Of a stretch of 64,000 nucleotides of DNA, positions 41,038 through 53,638 are shown piece after piece. The first letter of the stretch is position 1. Every line of letters starts with the position of its first letter. Position numbers and translations under genes: made by a program. Below the pieces are notes generated by a model. It had not been told where the DNA came from, ran no database searches, and was given only the letters and a program-made list of their open reading frames with translations. The DNA comes from Embiotoca jacksoni (taxonomy: Eukaryota > Chordata > Actinopteri > Embiotocidae), in NCBI GenBank assembly GCA_022577435.1, contig JAKOON010000012.1:8487412-8551411 (forward strand), written 5' to 3'.

Positions 41038-44000
41038 TCAGCTGTTGGCTGTGCTCTCGGGCTCCGGAGACTGCAGGAACTCGTATGGATCATGAACCAT
41101 TTCAGACTGGTCCCCAACACCGAGGTGTGATGGGCTCCCTGTGGATAAAAGAAAAACATGGTTCTTATGTTGTTGCGTTGGCGTTAGTGGTTCCCTAATA
41201 TGATCTTTAACAAGGCCAAAACTATAAATTGTTAACTGTTATAAATTTATAAATGATTTATAAATTATTATTATTATTATTTTTTTTAATTATTATTATT
41301 ATTATTATTATTTTATAAATATGTTATAAATTGTAAACTGTTGCTGGTACCTAAGTGGTGCTGGTCCCTCTCTGAGGCATTAGAAAGAGAGGACAGGTTG
41401 GATGAGGGTCTGGAGCCAACTCTGTCGACCTGAGCCTCCTGGAACTCCTGCAGGAGTTTGTCAGCGTCATCAAAATGCTGCTGGCCCTCCTCGTTCCCTG
41501 GCTCTTTCTTCACTGTTTTACCTGATAGAGGAGGAGGAGGAAAGGTAAGGAGATTAAATAAACAAAGAAGGAATAAATGCCCTTCCTGCGAGGTTCTGGC
41601 TTCTCGGCACACATCAAAGGAAGAAGACGAACGTGCACACAAATAACCAAACAAGTAGAATCTTCACAAAAATAGCAACCGTGTTTTGATTATACTAGCT
41701 TTAGGACAGTAGAATGTCTCAAAGATATTTTCCCAGAGAAAGAAAAGAAAGAACATGAAGCATCATATTCAACATTTTTGTCCATCATTTAGTTTGACAG
41801 CGGTGGGTGTTGAAAATTGTAGTGTTGAGGGTGATGGGCATTGTTGACATGGGTATAATACCTTTTTACTGCGGCAATTCCAAATATTTAGCTGTTCTTA
41901 TGCTTACTGCTCCTGTCAGAATTATTACATTAATATAATCTGGGTATGTTTACGCAGCCTCCACTTTGCTCATTTTACTGCCATAACCAGATAATGACTG
42001 GATTATAAGTATACCTGTAAATGCAGCCTTGCAGTGTGTTGATAAGAGGATAATCACCTAATGAGTTCAGCATGGAAATATCCAGAGACATATCAGGATA
42101 GTTCTTCATTGACATGAAGTCCAGCACTGAACTGCTCTCTCCAAGGCCGGTGCCATCTGTCATCTGCACAGAAGTACACAGAGCAACATATTACTAAGAG
42201 ACAACAATTTACATAAACAGCAGTACCTCCTTTAATAAATGACAACATACCTGCATGTCACAAATATTGGATTTGGTTTCATCAGGTTTCAGCATTATGT
42301 TTCTTTTCTGAAATGTAAAATAAAGAACACAGGAGGCCTACATCAAAGAAACCAAAGTGCTCTAGAAATTGTCAAAACAATGTCTTCAAAGAGTGGATGA
42401 TCGATAAATACAACTGAAGACAGTGGTGTAATAATGCACCTATCTTAAAGTTGAAATCAGACACCGTACCTGTCGAATCTGACTGACAGCTTTAGTGTGA
42501 TCGTTTGCGGTCATTTTGTCCAGAAGCCCATCGACCCAATGCTTAGTGACACCTCCACAGCCCTTCACAAACTCCTGGATACTAAAGGGGTGAAATAAGG
42601 TGAAAAAGTTAGAGAGATAACTCAAACTGGGTATTTTTTTTATCTGGAAAATGTCTAATGTGAAGAGTCACCTATGACAAAAAAAAAAGACCTACCTCAG
42701 AGCACACTGTACCCCGGTGTCATCTCCATAGGCTGAGTAGAGCATGTCGATCTCATCAGATAGCAAGTCTGGAAAGATGGAATTCTTCTGAAGGCTCTGG
42801 ATGTTGTAGGCACTGCTAAGAAAAGTTACTACACAGAGCAAGAAAAGAAAAATCGATTAACTTTTTGAAATTTGTATCGATTAAATTGGAGAATTACAAC
42901 GTGCATGACGTAAATGAACAAACATGCGCATCATGACATACCTTTGTGTCTCCTGTCGTCTTTAAACCCCAAGGTTGTTAATCCAGGCAGAAGCTTATTT
43001 GAAAGAGAGCTCAGATCCACTTTATGGGTCTCCTCCTCTGCAAATGATGAGCAAAATTTGCTTATTACACAGATATCACACAGTATCCTGAAGTAGTGTT
43101 GATCATGGAAACATGATGGGGTTTTGAAAGCCATTTAAAAGGTTGTACAATGACAGCAAACCTTCTGTATCAGGATCAAGTTGATTTACGACAGTATATA
43201 GAAGAGAACTGTCCGTCTCTTTACGCAAGTAGCCCATCTGAAAACACAAAATAGTGATAACATTAAGTCAATGCAAACTTCACCCGTAAGAATAAATGTT
43301 TACGCTCAACTGTTTAAACATCAAACCACGGTCAAATCAAATGTAAAAAAAGTTCAACCTTCAAAATTATTAATCAGTAAGCAACGTGGGAAACCTTGGA
43401 GTTTGGCATGTATCTGTTGATGCGGTCCCGAGCTTCATCTGCAGAGTGTTCAACCAGCGCCAGAACATGCTCCTCTGCTGTACTGTCAGTCAGGCTGCAC
43501 GCGTTTCCCTCTGGTTCATACAGGTAGCTGAGACAACAGAAATGAAAAACAGTATTACATTTCATTTAGCTGACGCTTTTATCCAAAGCGACTTACAACA
43601 CTGATGGTACACCATCAGGAGCAATTTTTTTTAGGGTTCAGTGTCTTGCTCAAGGACACTTAGGCATGTGGACAGGAGGAGCGATTAGTGTCCAACCCAC
43701 TCTACCGACTGAGCTACAGCCTCCCAGTATCACTGTGCTGTCAAAGTGTTGTGTGACAAGATTCACTAACCATCAGGTGTTCAGCACTTTGCTATTGGCC
43801 TCAGACTACATTCTTTAAAAGCTTTTAAAAAAAAAAAAAAGTCACATTTAATCCAGGTGACAAGGAATACCTGATGACTTCCTTCAAGTCTTTAACGGGT
43901 TGTTTCTTGGACTTCTTTGTGGGCTCCACTGGGATGGGGATCGTCTCTGGAGGAGGGATGTCCGTTGTCAGGTCCTCGTCTCCCAGAATGGCTGCCTGCT

Positions 44001-47000
44001 GTGTGAAATCCATTTCCTGCATGAAAGACATGCTGCGCTTCAGAGCCAGAAGCCGCTCCTGGACACAGAGCAGATGAAAAACAGGACAAACACTCAACTT
44101 CCTCCCCTTCACTAGAAGTTTATGGGTGAGAAAGGAGATGGAATATAGGGGGCGGTCGAAAGATGTTGATTGAATTTTGGGGTAACTTACTTTAAAACGG
44201 ATGCATTCTTATGCCAGTTTTTTTTTTACAGCAGTATCTAAACTAATATTATTTTATTGCCATTAGGTGATAATATGTGAGCTTTTTCCAATGATGTTGA
44301 CATGAACAATTGTCCTCCACGTACTGACTTTGCTGTGGTTTCAACATCTACATACGTTTTCTTTGTTTGTCGAGCTCATTAAGCTCAATTGCTAATAGTG
44401 TCATTGTGCTTTGAATATATTCCATTATTCATTGTACAGTTTGTGAGCAGTGTCATGTGTAGGTGACATCCTTTCAGAGGTCTGTCTGTCTTTCTGCTCA
44501 TCTCAAGCTTATTCAAAATCCCAAATTCAACCTGTAGTGCACAATTTAAAGTAATATAACCAAGGTGGGTTTTCTATCTTAGAGATCAACACATAGCAAC
44601 TTAGTTTCTGATGTAAATGTCAGTCAACAAATTATCCTGATTGTATGATCTTACTTAGGTCTTTGACTAAGTGTTGATTTTAAGAGTTGACTTCAAATTA
44701 AGTCAAACTGTAAGAAAAAAAAAGAGAACAATGCTGTCAAATGCATAAGATTGATGGGTTAATATGCGATATATATATATATATAAATTGTCTTTAGTTT
44801 TTATAATTGATGTTTTAATGTAGTTATTTTACTTTGACTTTTTTCATTTTATTCACTTGCTGTGTGTTTTGCTCTGTGTTTTGTTTATCATTTTAAAGTG
44901 TATTAGGACCATGCTGCAAGGCTGAATCTGCACTTTAAATTGATTCATTGATTGATCTCTTTACCTTGCTCATCATCTTGAATCCTGTATGAAGCAGTTT
45001 CTTGGCAGCCTTGTAGTAGACAGTCTCTGGTCGGTTGTAGACCATGGCATTGTCACACATCAGTTTAAAATCCGCCTGAGGCCAAAAAAGTGCTTGATCA
45101 GGTATACGGGCAAATATTTACATACACATTGCTATGAAAAGTATCCTCACCTTAAATTCTGTCACTGTGTTGTAGTCATTGTTTCTAATTTTGTCTTTCA
45201 TGGTGCTGAAGTCCATAGGATGTTTGATGATCACCGAGTAACCAGGAGCAATCGCATCTGTTACTGGAAATGAGAAGAATCCATGGGGATCTTTCCTGAA
45301 AAGACAAGTAATGCACCATCATTGGTTTTCAGTACAGAAACCGTTTTTAGACTTGTTTGGACTTTTGAGTTTTGAATGGATCTTACTCATTCTGTGCTTT
45401 GATAAACCAGACCAGGTCATATTGTCACCTCACTCCTATTCCACATTTACTAATCTATAGTTAAAACATCAACAAATTCCCACAACACAAAATGTCTTAA
45501 GCTGTTCTCAGACAAAACAGGGCTCAATAAAAGCTTTCACCTCTGTTCCACTCACACCTATATGCTCAAATAGACTAACAGCTGAAAGTCTACACCCTGT
45601 AGAGGCAGCCATGTTTATCACACTGTACAACATTTAGCATGAAGGTGTTACATAACACAAACAACAAATGCAAATGTTGCATTGCAATGTTTTGAGCCCT
45701 ACTGTTGTGTGAGGACAGTCATTAAAATCAATGGGGATGGTCTCCATAAGAAAATATTAATTTAATATCATGTCAATCAGGCCACTGGTCGACAAAACAT
45801 ATATGCAACAGTGAAAATTTGAACTGGTGTAAAAAAAAAGGTTTATTGGAAAGTTAGTATTTTTAGGGTAATTGATTGAGCTCAATTATTTTCCTGATGA
45901 TATGGCCATTCGTCTGTATTATTTATTGTGTAGATGTGCGAGATGGTGTTAGTGTTAGGATAAAAGGGGCTCTTCAAAACATTCGGTGTCATCCTCAGGG
46001 ACAAGTATCAGCCTATCCACTCAATTTTGAGCTGTAATCCTCTCTGTCATGTGTCGTCTGCTCTGTCTACCAGGTTAGACTTGTGTTTGGAGGGGTGCCC
46101 GCCCGTTATTCTTTATGTTTCTGGACTTTCATCTAATTAAAACTGCAGCAGTACCGCAGTGTTTAAAGGGCAGACGGCTGACGTTACAGGTGGACGTATC
46201 AATTAAGAGTGAATCCATGTTCCTCACCTCTGCAACTGCCTCAGAAAGTGTTCCAGTAATTGTTGACGAGGAGTTGACTCATTATCTGCATTGGAAAAAC
46301 GTTAAAAAAAAAAAAACATAGTCACTTACTAACCCATTTTACAAGTGAGTAAATGCTTAAGTAAAATTGCAAAAATATCTACTGTTGAGCACATAGACAT
46401 GCAGTCTTACCTTGTTGTGTCCGGCATGCTCTGACTGGCCTGTCTCCTTGCTGTTCTGCATCCACCTTCATGCTGGGATGAAACTCCTCCAGTTCAGGCT
46501 CGATCTCAAACCTTTCTTTCTTCTTTTTCTTCTCTTCTGGCTGATGAGATACATTCAGATTATCAAGGTATTCATTAGAAATGTATTGGTGATATTTTTC
46601 GATCCGGATACGTTTCCTCACCTCTAATACAATACTTTTCGACAGTGTGAATGGTTCAACAGGTACGCCGCCACTAGCAGCCGCCACAGCTGCCGCCTCT
46701 GATTCGTTCTGCTCTCGCTCTCGCTTCTTCCTTTTTTCCTCCTGTAACGTGAAGGACAATGTTCATCTTAAAGTACCAAAAGACGCATGTATCAGATGGA
46801 TGAATGACCTTCTGTTCACTAACCTTCCGCCGCCTTCGCTCATCATCATCCACATATTTGTCTTTATCCTTCTCAGACTTTTTCTTCTTCTTTTTCTTTT
46901 TCTCTCTGTGGCGCTCTCGCTCGGGGTCCGATCTGTCATCGTAGTAGCTGGAGTCATGGCCCGAACCGGAGAGCTCCGTCACCTCGCTTCCTCCAACTTT

Positions 47001-47689
47001 GAGCACCAGCTTCAGGGGCTTCTCAAGAGCTTTGTCCTCATAGTCTGCAACCAAAACAAACAATGATGGAGGTCAAATTTGAGAAAGGGATAATAAGGTA
47101 AAAGGTGAGCATTTTTCATGATGCTGGTCTTTGCATGGCATGAATACATCAAGTTTTATCTGACTGTACTTGAGATGCCAAAAAGGTTGGATACTGCAAT
47201 ATTAAAGGGAAGGCAAAATAAGCGTGTTTGTCTTTAGAAAATATTGTAATTGAGTTGTAACGTATTCTAGTGTTGTTTTGTTACTTACGAACTAAATCAA
47301 ACTTTAAAAATGAATATACAAATATTAAAATCCGATATAATATGACTAACTTCCTGACTTAAATAACTATAACGTACTAGTAGACAAAAATAATAATAAT
47401 TAAAAAAAAAAAACATTTAATACACTATATCGTAACAAAACGATTAATTCAGAGTTAATGCCAATGGAAGCTAAAAGCAGATCTCTATCTTGAAGGTTGG
47501 TTTTTTTTTGTTTTTTTTTTACCATAAACTGTGGTTTTATTAAAATATATTACCAATCTGCTGTCCAGCTAAACCGAGCTAACATAAAGGTAGCGTGAAC
47601 AAAAGCGCCGCAGCTAATAGTAAAACGAGCACGAAGGTACCATCCACTGTTCTCCACTCCGGTTTGTGTTTCTTGTGTTTCTTCCCCAT
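41038..47689 (-). CDS. brd9: Bromodomain-containing protein 9 (BRD9)
   Basis: BRD9 is the acetyl-lysine reader of the non-canonical BAF (SWI/SNF) chromatin-remodelling complex. Seventeen exons close in frame (2007 nt, 668 aa; human 597): 47689-47641, 47044-46824, 46741-46622, 46540-46411, 46285-46228, 45295-45151, 45075-44965, 44058-43871, 43527-43395, 43237-43162, 43037-42942, 42828-42696, 42581-42470, 42307-42251, 42163-42058, 41521-41351, 41138-41038. It starts MGKKHKKHKPEWR, followed by KLVLKVGGSEVTELSGSGHD and a Lys-rich stretch. The bromodomain spans about 175-280, with DPHGFFSFPVTDAIAPGYS and MVYNRPETVYYK. The conserved acetyl-lysine-anchoring Asn is ~255. The DUF3512 region follows (NACSLTDSTAEEHVLALVEH; VDLSSLSNKLLPGLTTLGFK). 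The C-terminus is HDPYEFLQSPEPESTANS. Most of the extra length comes from exons 3-4, which are acidic/lysine-rich and differ from human. It is divergent from trip13. Confidence 0.97.
41264..41312. repeat. (TTA)n microsatellite
   Basis: TTA units split by a run of T at ~41280-41287, within the last brd9 intron. Confidence 0.9.
43552..43725 (-). mobile_element. tRNA-derived SINE, internally deleted (in brd9 intron)
   Basis: On the minus strand it begins GGGAGGCTGTAGCTCAGTCG, with a tRNA-type A box (43700-43715 on plus). It ends with CGCTTTGGATAAAAGCGTCA, the L2-type tail shared by many teleost SINEs. Compared with the copy at 55835-56030 it lacks a 24-bp block that carries the B box. Confidence 0.8.
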
Positions 47690-48215
47690 GTCTCCGTATT
47701 TATACGCGAAGTCTTTTGTTTACTCCAGTTATGTTGCCGCTGGTCGCAGTTTTGGACGAGTTGACAATCTTAAGCGTCAAGCGAGCTGGTAGGCGGATGT
47801 GAAACCTCCCAAACTTTATTGTTGTACTTCCGGTGCAGCAAATCAGCGCGCTGAGTTTGACTGGATGCCGACGGGGGTTTTGTTTTTTTCTCCCCCCTCC
47901 CGGTAGTAACAGCCTCGGTAGTTAATGGGCACCAGCAATTTTGTTGGCATTAATAACCAGTTTGATAAAGGTGACTTGTGTTGAGGTACGGTTCCAGTTT
48001 TGTCTGCTTCGTTGATGTCAGCCAGATGTGTTTGGCGGGCGACAGCGTTGACAACTTACCAATGTTAGCTCGTTAGCTGAAGGAGGCGTGCGCTTATTGG
48101 TAGAGGACTAAAAAAAACAAACATCTGTGACCGTGAGAGAAATGTTTGTTAAAGCTCTGAATGTCTGAATGTTGCTCTGACGTTTAACAGTTTTCCAGGA
48201 GCGGAGGGCGACGCG
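47690..48215. promoter_or_regulatory. Bidirectional brd9/trip13 promoter region
   Basis: Only 526 bp separate the divergent brd9 and trip13 start codons. The interval is CpG-containing and TATA-less. It has ACTTCCGG at 47826-47833, an ETS/GABP site on the minus strand, typical of housekeeping promoters. The same head-to-head arrangement exists in human 5p15.33. Transcription start positions are not resolved. Confidence 0.65.
47826..47833 (-). promoter_or_regulatory. ETS/GABP site in brd9/trip13 promoter
   Basis: CCGGAAGT on the minus strand, a perfect ETS core, 137 bp from the brd9 ATG and about 390 bp from the trip13 ATG. Confidence 0.5.
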
Positions 48216-48894
48216 ATGGAGGTGGGAAACCAGAAGCAGAACATCAACGTGGAGGTTCACGTTAAAACTCAAAGGTGAGTTCTTCCAGTCGGTCAAACGT
48301 GTCAGTGAAGCTGTATTTATGGAGACCAGATCAAAGCACAAAGACATTACTGCAGACAAACCAAATAATAGGAGGCTGGCAGCTTCAATGAGATGCACTA
48401 ATACACTGAATATGCAGCAGAGCTGAAACCATGATTGATTAACAGAAAGTTAACCTTGAGTCTTTTTATTTTTTTTATTTTTTTTAATGGATAACAGCTG
48501 AAGCTTTCTAAACCCAGCTGCTTAAATCGGAATATTTTCCGGTTCCTTTAATCCTCCACGATAACAAACTTGATATCTTGTGGTTGTTTACTTGTGCCAG
48601 ATTTTAGGCTACACCTTCGGCTCCGGGAAACATTTTTCACAATTTTCTGGCATTCTAAAGTGCAGAAAAGTAATGTATGTATCAAATATGTAAACGACTG
48701 ATTAATTGATAATGAAACAAATTGTTAGTTACAGCTCTATAACAGGTTTTTGTGTGCGAGTCAAATTTAAGAACTCAATTAAAGTCACTTTTTCCCCCCC
48801 GAACAGTTCAATATATTCTAAAATTCATGTCTGAAGATCTTGTTTTTAACACATAAAACAGATCAGTATTAGTACGGTCACAATGTCAGCCAGA

Positions 48895-48925
<31 letters not shown>

Positions 48926-51900
48926 CAGCCCATTAATGCATTCTTATGTGTTGTCTGACTCCATTCTTTTTCATATTTCAGCACAGCTAAGCTATCTGAG
49001 GTGAAGATGCATGTTCAGAAACTACTGAATCGCCACAGCATGGTTTTTGTGAACTACAGATGGACAGAGTTTGATGAAGACTTCCTGCGGAGGAACGTTG
49101 AATCTGTGGCCATAGTTGATCTTGAGGAAATCGTCACACAGGTCTGTTATTTTGGGTTGCTCTGAGAAGATTTTTTTTTTTCTTTTAGTCCTTTTTATGT
49201 TATTGTGTTTTGTCATAAAAAAGTAAAAATGTGTTGTGGTTGTTTTTTTTCCTGAACGTTTTCTCCCACGCAGCCCCTTGATTTGAGGAGCTCCTCTGTG
49301 TCTGTTCACATCTTCACTCTGAATGAGGATGGACCCAGCGTGCTCAGTTTGGGGCAGGACGAGGAGCTTTCAGCAGCCAATCACTGGTTGCTGCCAGCAG
49401 GTGACATTGACTAAAACAACACGTTGCTAAAATCTTGCTTTCTTAGACTGATGTATTTCCAGGTGAAGTCAGACAGTCATACAAGACTTAAGGTGTAGCG
49501 GGGGCCTAAAAAGAACCCATTACATTTTGGAGCAAATCTGCAATACAGGGTATATCCCTGAATTATTTTTAAGTTTGTTAACATTGTGAGATAAGGCCTC
49601 CAAATAAATGCCATTCATCTTAAACCCCAGCAGATGGCAGTACAGTTTAGTAGTAACAAAACAGGTGATTTTAGAAAACCAATGACTTCATATCGCAATA
49701 CATATTCATGGTTACCAGTAATCCTCTATGTTACACACGTACTTCCTTAAACTTAATAAAAGCAAGCGGTCATTATGCATTGTGCACTCATGGACAGTGA
49801 TTTTATTGTGGATAACAAGAACTGGTACAACAGCAGAGGCAGAAGAGTAAAACTTTCTATAGACAGACAGACAGACAGACAGACTTTATTGATCCCGCAA
49901 AGGGAAATTCTTTCACTACAGCAGCATGGAAAAATACACGGTAAAAGCAATAAAAATGACAGAATACAAATAGAGGTAGTAAAAATATAAAACATACAAA
50001 ATGTAATGTTTAATCTATATTCAACATATTGTTGATATGTTTCTATATTTATTATATTTTGGTTGCAGTTGCAGATTTGCAAATCACAGAAATGTGAACT
50101 ATTGGCCTGAGTAGAGGTCTGCGCCCATCGAGTGCCCTTCTAGTTTCCTTAGATTTCATTATTTTAAGGTGCGCATCTACTAGCAAGGTGAACATCCTGC
50201 AATTAATATGTAAAAACATCTTTTCCTTTTGGCTCTTTCAAAGTGTATCCTATCGAAATATTCACCTAAAATGCCTCGATCTGTTTTTTAAACAGCTGAA
50301 TTCCATGGGATTTGGGAAAGTCTGGTATATGACACTGGAGTCAAAAGCCAGGTGAGATAATCAACAGCAGCTGAGAAATGAGAGATAATTATTCCATAAG
50401 TTTACCTTCCTGCTTAATTTCTCATTGTTTGTCTTTTCCTTCAGCTCCTCGATTATATCACAACAACAATTTACTTCTCAGACAAAAATGTTGACAGCAA
50501 CCTAATTTCGTGGAACCGTGTTGTGCTGCTTCATGGTAAATTTATTCAAATTTGTATTGATTGAGATTGCGTCTGAGATGATGTGTGTAAAAGATACAAA
50601 TATGTCTCGCTATGTTTAACCACATTCAGGACCCCCGGGCACAGGGAAAACATCGCTGTGCAAAGCTCTCGCCCAGAAACTGTCAATCAGACTGTCAAGC
50701 CGGTAAGACAGTCCTCATTTTAGGGAAACCGCTTCACCTGGAACAACATCTTCTCTTTTCATCTCAAAATACACTCCTCTGCCTGCAGGTATTCTTATGG
50801 CCAATTTGTAGAGATAAACAGCCACAGTTTGTTCTCAAAGTGGTTCTCAGAGGTACACCCTGCCCCTTTATTTTACAATGTTTAATTAGATAGATGGGAC
50901 TGATATTATCTTTGCAGATAACCATGCCTGTTTATTACAGAGTGGTAAGCTGGTCACGAAGATGTTTCAAAAGATCCAACAACTGATTGATGACAAAGAC
51001 GCTCTTGTGTTTGTTCTGATTGATGAGGTAAAATCTGTTTCATCGAAAATAAATTCTAATAGGGCCCCTAAAATTCATTAATTCGGTGCATTTGGGTTTG
51101 CTTTCATATTCACTGGAATAACAGTCCTCTTGTACTTTTCTACTTTCTTATCCTGTGTGACTGAAGCTGATTCTGTCATGAACGTGTTTTGTGGTGAACA
51201 GGTGGAAAGTCTGACGGCAGCAAGAAATGCCTCCCAGGCAGGAACAGAGCCTTCTGATGCCATTCGAGTGGTCAACTCTGTTCTCACTCAGCTGGACCAG
51301 ATCAAACAGTCAGAAAGCAACGCATTTGTACCATATTAAAATTCTCTTTTAAATTATATGAAGCTAGAGGTCATAATTTTGTATTCGTACAATCACTCTT
51401 ACTTTTACTGACTTTTGGGTTCATATTTCAGACATTCCAACGTTGTGATCCTGACGACATCCAATATGACACAAAAGATTGACTTGGCCTTTGTGGACAG
51501 AGCCGACATCAAGCAGTACATCGGACCGCCATCTGAGAAAGGCATCTATAACATCTACCTGTCCTGCCTTGAGGAGCTGATGAAGGTGAGCAAACAATCT
51601 GTGAACAATGTACAATAGCCGTTATTCTTTTGTAATGTTAGGCACGTCTAACTTTCCAAGTCTTTCAATTTCATCTACTTCTAATCGTTGGGGCTTATTT
51701 TCATCAAGAAAACAACACTGGCTCTGAGAAATGTGTCAGTATCTTGACACAACACTGAATTATGGTGGCCATGAGGTGCAGCTATTTATCAACTATTTCA
51801 TTTTGACTTTCTCCCCTTCTGCTTTGTGTGTTACCGTTTTAAAAATCCATGATGACACGGGTGGTGTCAGGTCATAGCTGACATAATGTCGTTAACTGTC

Positions 51901-53207
51901 CTTGTCCTCAGTTGTTGATTTGGGCTAATGGAAAGAGTGGGGTTTTTAAATGGCTACGAAGTCCAAACGAACAATTGACAATGCTGAATCTGACGGGTCA
52001 GATGAATCTTTCAGTGTTTCAAAGGTGTTGCAGTCAGCAATTGAGGCAAAGGCAAAATATATTTATATAGCACCTTTCACATCTCCAGGTTGGACAAGAA
52101 TGCAGTAAAAACACAGAAATAAAACTGTAATAAAACAAATAAAACAACCAAAAGGAACATAGAGCTTTCAACTAAAAGCAACATGTGCCTGTTATACAGT
52201 GCCTTTGATCAGAAGTATGGAGTGCAGAATAATGATTCCCATCAAGAGTTCACCTTTACAGTGAGAAGGGGACTGAAACTGCAAACAACTCCATGACCAA
52301 CGCTCACTGATCTACTTTGGTCTTACTTATCAGGTCTTTAATTTAGATTTAAAAGTAATCTCTCAAGTCCCAACTGTTTTGGCAGCTATATTCCAGCAGC
52401 ATGGGAAGTTGAGTCGACAATTGGCACCACTTCTTGCAAGAGATATAAATGTATACTCTATTTTTTTTAAACAGCAGCCTTATGTTGTTGTTATTCAGCC
52501 CTTTTGAGGGAACTGCATGGTTAAATCAATGAATTTCAATGAAAAAAAATGCTGGTATCTGAAGTGGGTAGTAGCGCTTGGGAAATTTGGTTTAGTGTAT
52601 AGTGGTATGTTATTAAAAGAACCTAAAACAGTCATAAGCATGAGGTACAGAAGTAACACATAATCCAATAAATTTAGTTTATATATTAGAATTTCCAATA
52701 TCTCTATGCCTCATGATGTGTGATTTGTACAGTGCCAGATCATCTACCCCCGGCAGCAGCTGTTTACCATGTTTGAGCTCCAGACTATGGGCTTTGCAGC
52801 GAGTGAGGTGTCCGAGCACAGTCTGAACCTGAGGAACATTGCTCTGTGAGTACACACTCCAATATTCCGGTAGCACCCAGATCACACCGTCTGTGCTCCA
52901 GTCATTACATTGAGCATAACGGGAACTGAAACAGCCCAAAGCTAATATTTTGTTTTTCTTCTCATTTCCAGAAAAAGCACAGGTTTGAGCGGAAGAACTC
53001 TGAGGAAGTTACCATTTCTAGCCCATGCTCTCTTTGTAAAGGTAAGTAATTGATTTTGTTCTGCTGGAGGGAAATACACAGTCAGATTGTTTTTAAATGT
53101 AGTTTGTTTGCCCGCAGACACCAATAGTAACTCTTGAGCGGTTTCTGGAAGCTCTGAGCCAAGCGGTGGATAAACAGAGGGAGGAGAAAGCTCACCTGGT
53201 CAACTGA
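48216..53207 (+). CDS. trip13: AAA+ ATPase TRIP13 (Pch2 family)
   Basis: TRIP13 remodels HORMA-domain proteins (MAD2 through p31comet, and HORMADs) in the spindle checkpoint and in meiotic recombination. Thirteen exons close in frame (1251 nt, 416 aa; human 432): 48216-48274, 48982-49141, 49274-49400, 50296-50351, 50445-50535, 50630-50702, 50789-50852, 50941-51027, 51202-51308, 51432-51585, 52733-52845, 52972-53041, 53118-53207. Walker A GPPGTGKTS starts at residue 165. Walker B is VFVLIDE, with the catalytic Glu at 239. LTTSN and the arginine-containing FVDRADIKQYIGPPS follow, all as in human. The N-terminal adaptor region is VEVHVKTQRSTAKLSEVKMH. The head is ~14 residues shorter than human. 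All catalytic motifs are intact. Confidence 0.97.
48419..48740 (+). mobile_element. MITE-like repeat, copy C (in trip13 intron 1)
   Basis: Begins GAGCTGAAACCATGATTGAT and ends AATTGTTAGTTACAGCTCTA. Internal sequence (AGCTTTCTAAACCCAGCTGC...CTACACCTTCGGCTCCGGGA) parallels the copy at 61767-62134 in the same orientation. Confidence 0.5.
48899..48925. repeat. (AT)n microsatellite
   Basis: About 13 AT units in trip13 intron 1, shortly before exon 2. Confidence 0.95.
49859..49925 (+). repeat. (ACAG)n plus common teleost repeat end
   Basis: Five or six ACAG/GACA units run into ACTTTATTGATCCCGCAAAG and GGAAATTC, a motif I recall as widespread next to tetranucleotide repeats in teleost genomes. It lies in trip13 intron 3. 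Family not assigned. Confidence 0.6.
52040..52145 (+). repeat. Dispersed repeat fragment in trip13 intron 10
   Basis: TATTTATATAGCACCTTTCA followed by A-rich AATAAAACAAATAAAACA sequence looks like a common teleost interspersed-repeat end. The rest of this 1.1-kb intron (51586-52732) shows nothing coding. Confidence 0.4.
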
Positions 53208-53632
53208 ACCTATTACAGTGCCCAAAAGGCCGACACATGATTGTTCATGAGTTTTCAATTGCTGGCCTTGTTGTTAGTAGTTTGGAAGACTACAACCTGT
53301 ACATCTTTCTGTAATCAATTCATTTCGGCTGAACTAGTTTAAATATATTGTGAAAACCATTCATTTAGAAATTGCCATCGAGAACATAAAAGGCGTTATT
53401 CAGGAAATTTTGTTGGTGCAACTATCTAAAAAGACTAAGACCATGTCTGTCAGTAGAGGAATTGTTCAAAATGTCGTCACCATTGCTTGAATTTTCTATG
53501 TGGTATTAACTCAAGTGTTTACTCTGTTCTGACTCTCAAAGTGTTTGATATTTTTTTATATAACATGAAGCTTTAACCTAAACAGTGCTGCTGTTTTGTT
53601 GTCATAGTAAGGGATGGTTCTGATATTTTTGG

Positions 53633-53638
53633 AATAAA
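53633..53638 (+). terminator. Candidate trip13 poly(A) signal
   Basis: AATAAA, 426 bp past the trip13 stop. A second AATAAA lies near 54145. Confidence 0.5.

Noticed and set aside
43690..43725. Possible tRNA gene (A-box match)
   Set aside because: The A box belongs to the head of a tRNA-derived SINE, and the B box and a cloverleaf are missing.
51309..51339. Read-through of trip13 exon 9 to a stop at 51337-51339
   Set aside because: The GT donor at 51309 joins to 51432 in frame and restores the conserved QHSNVVILTTSN sequence.
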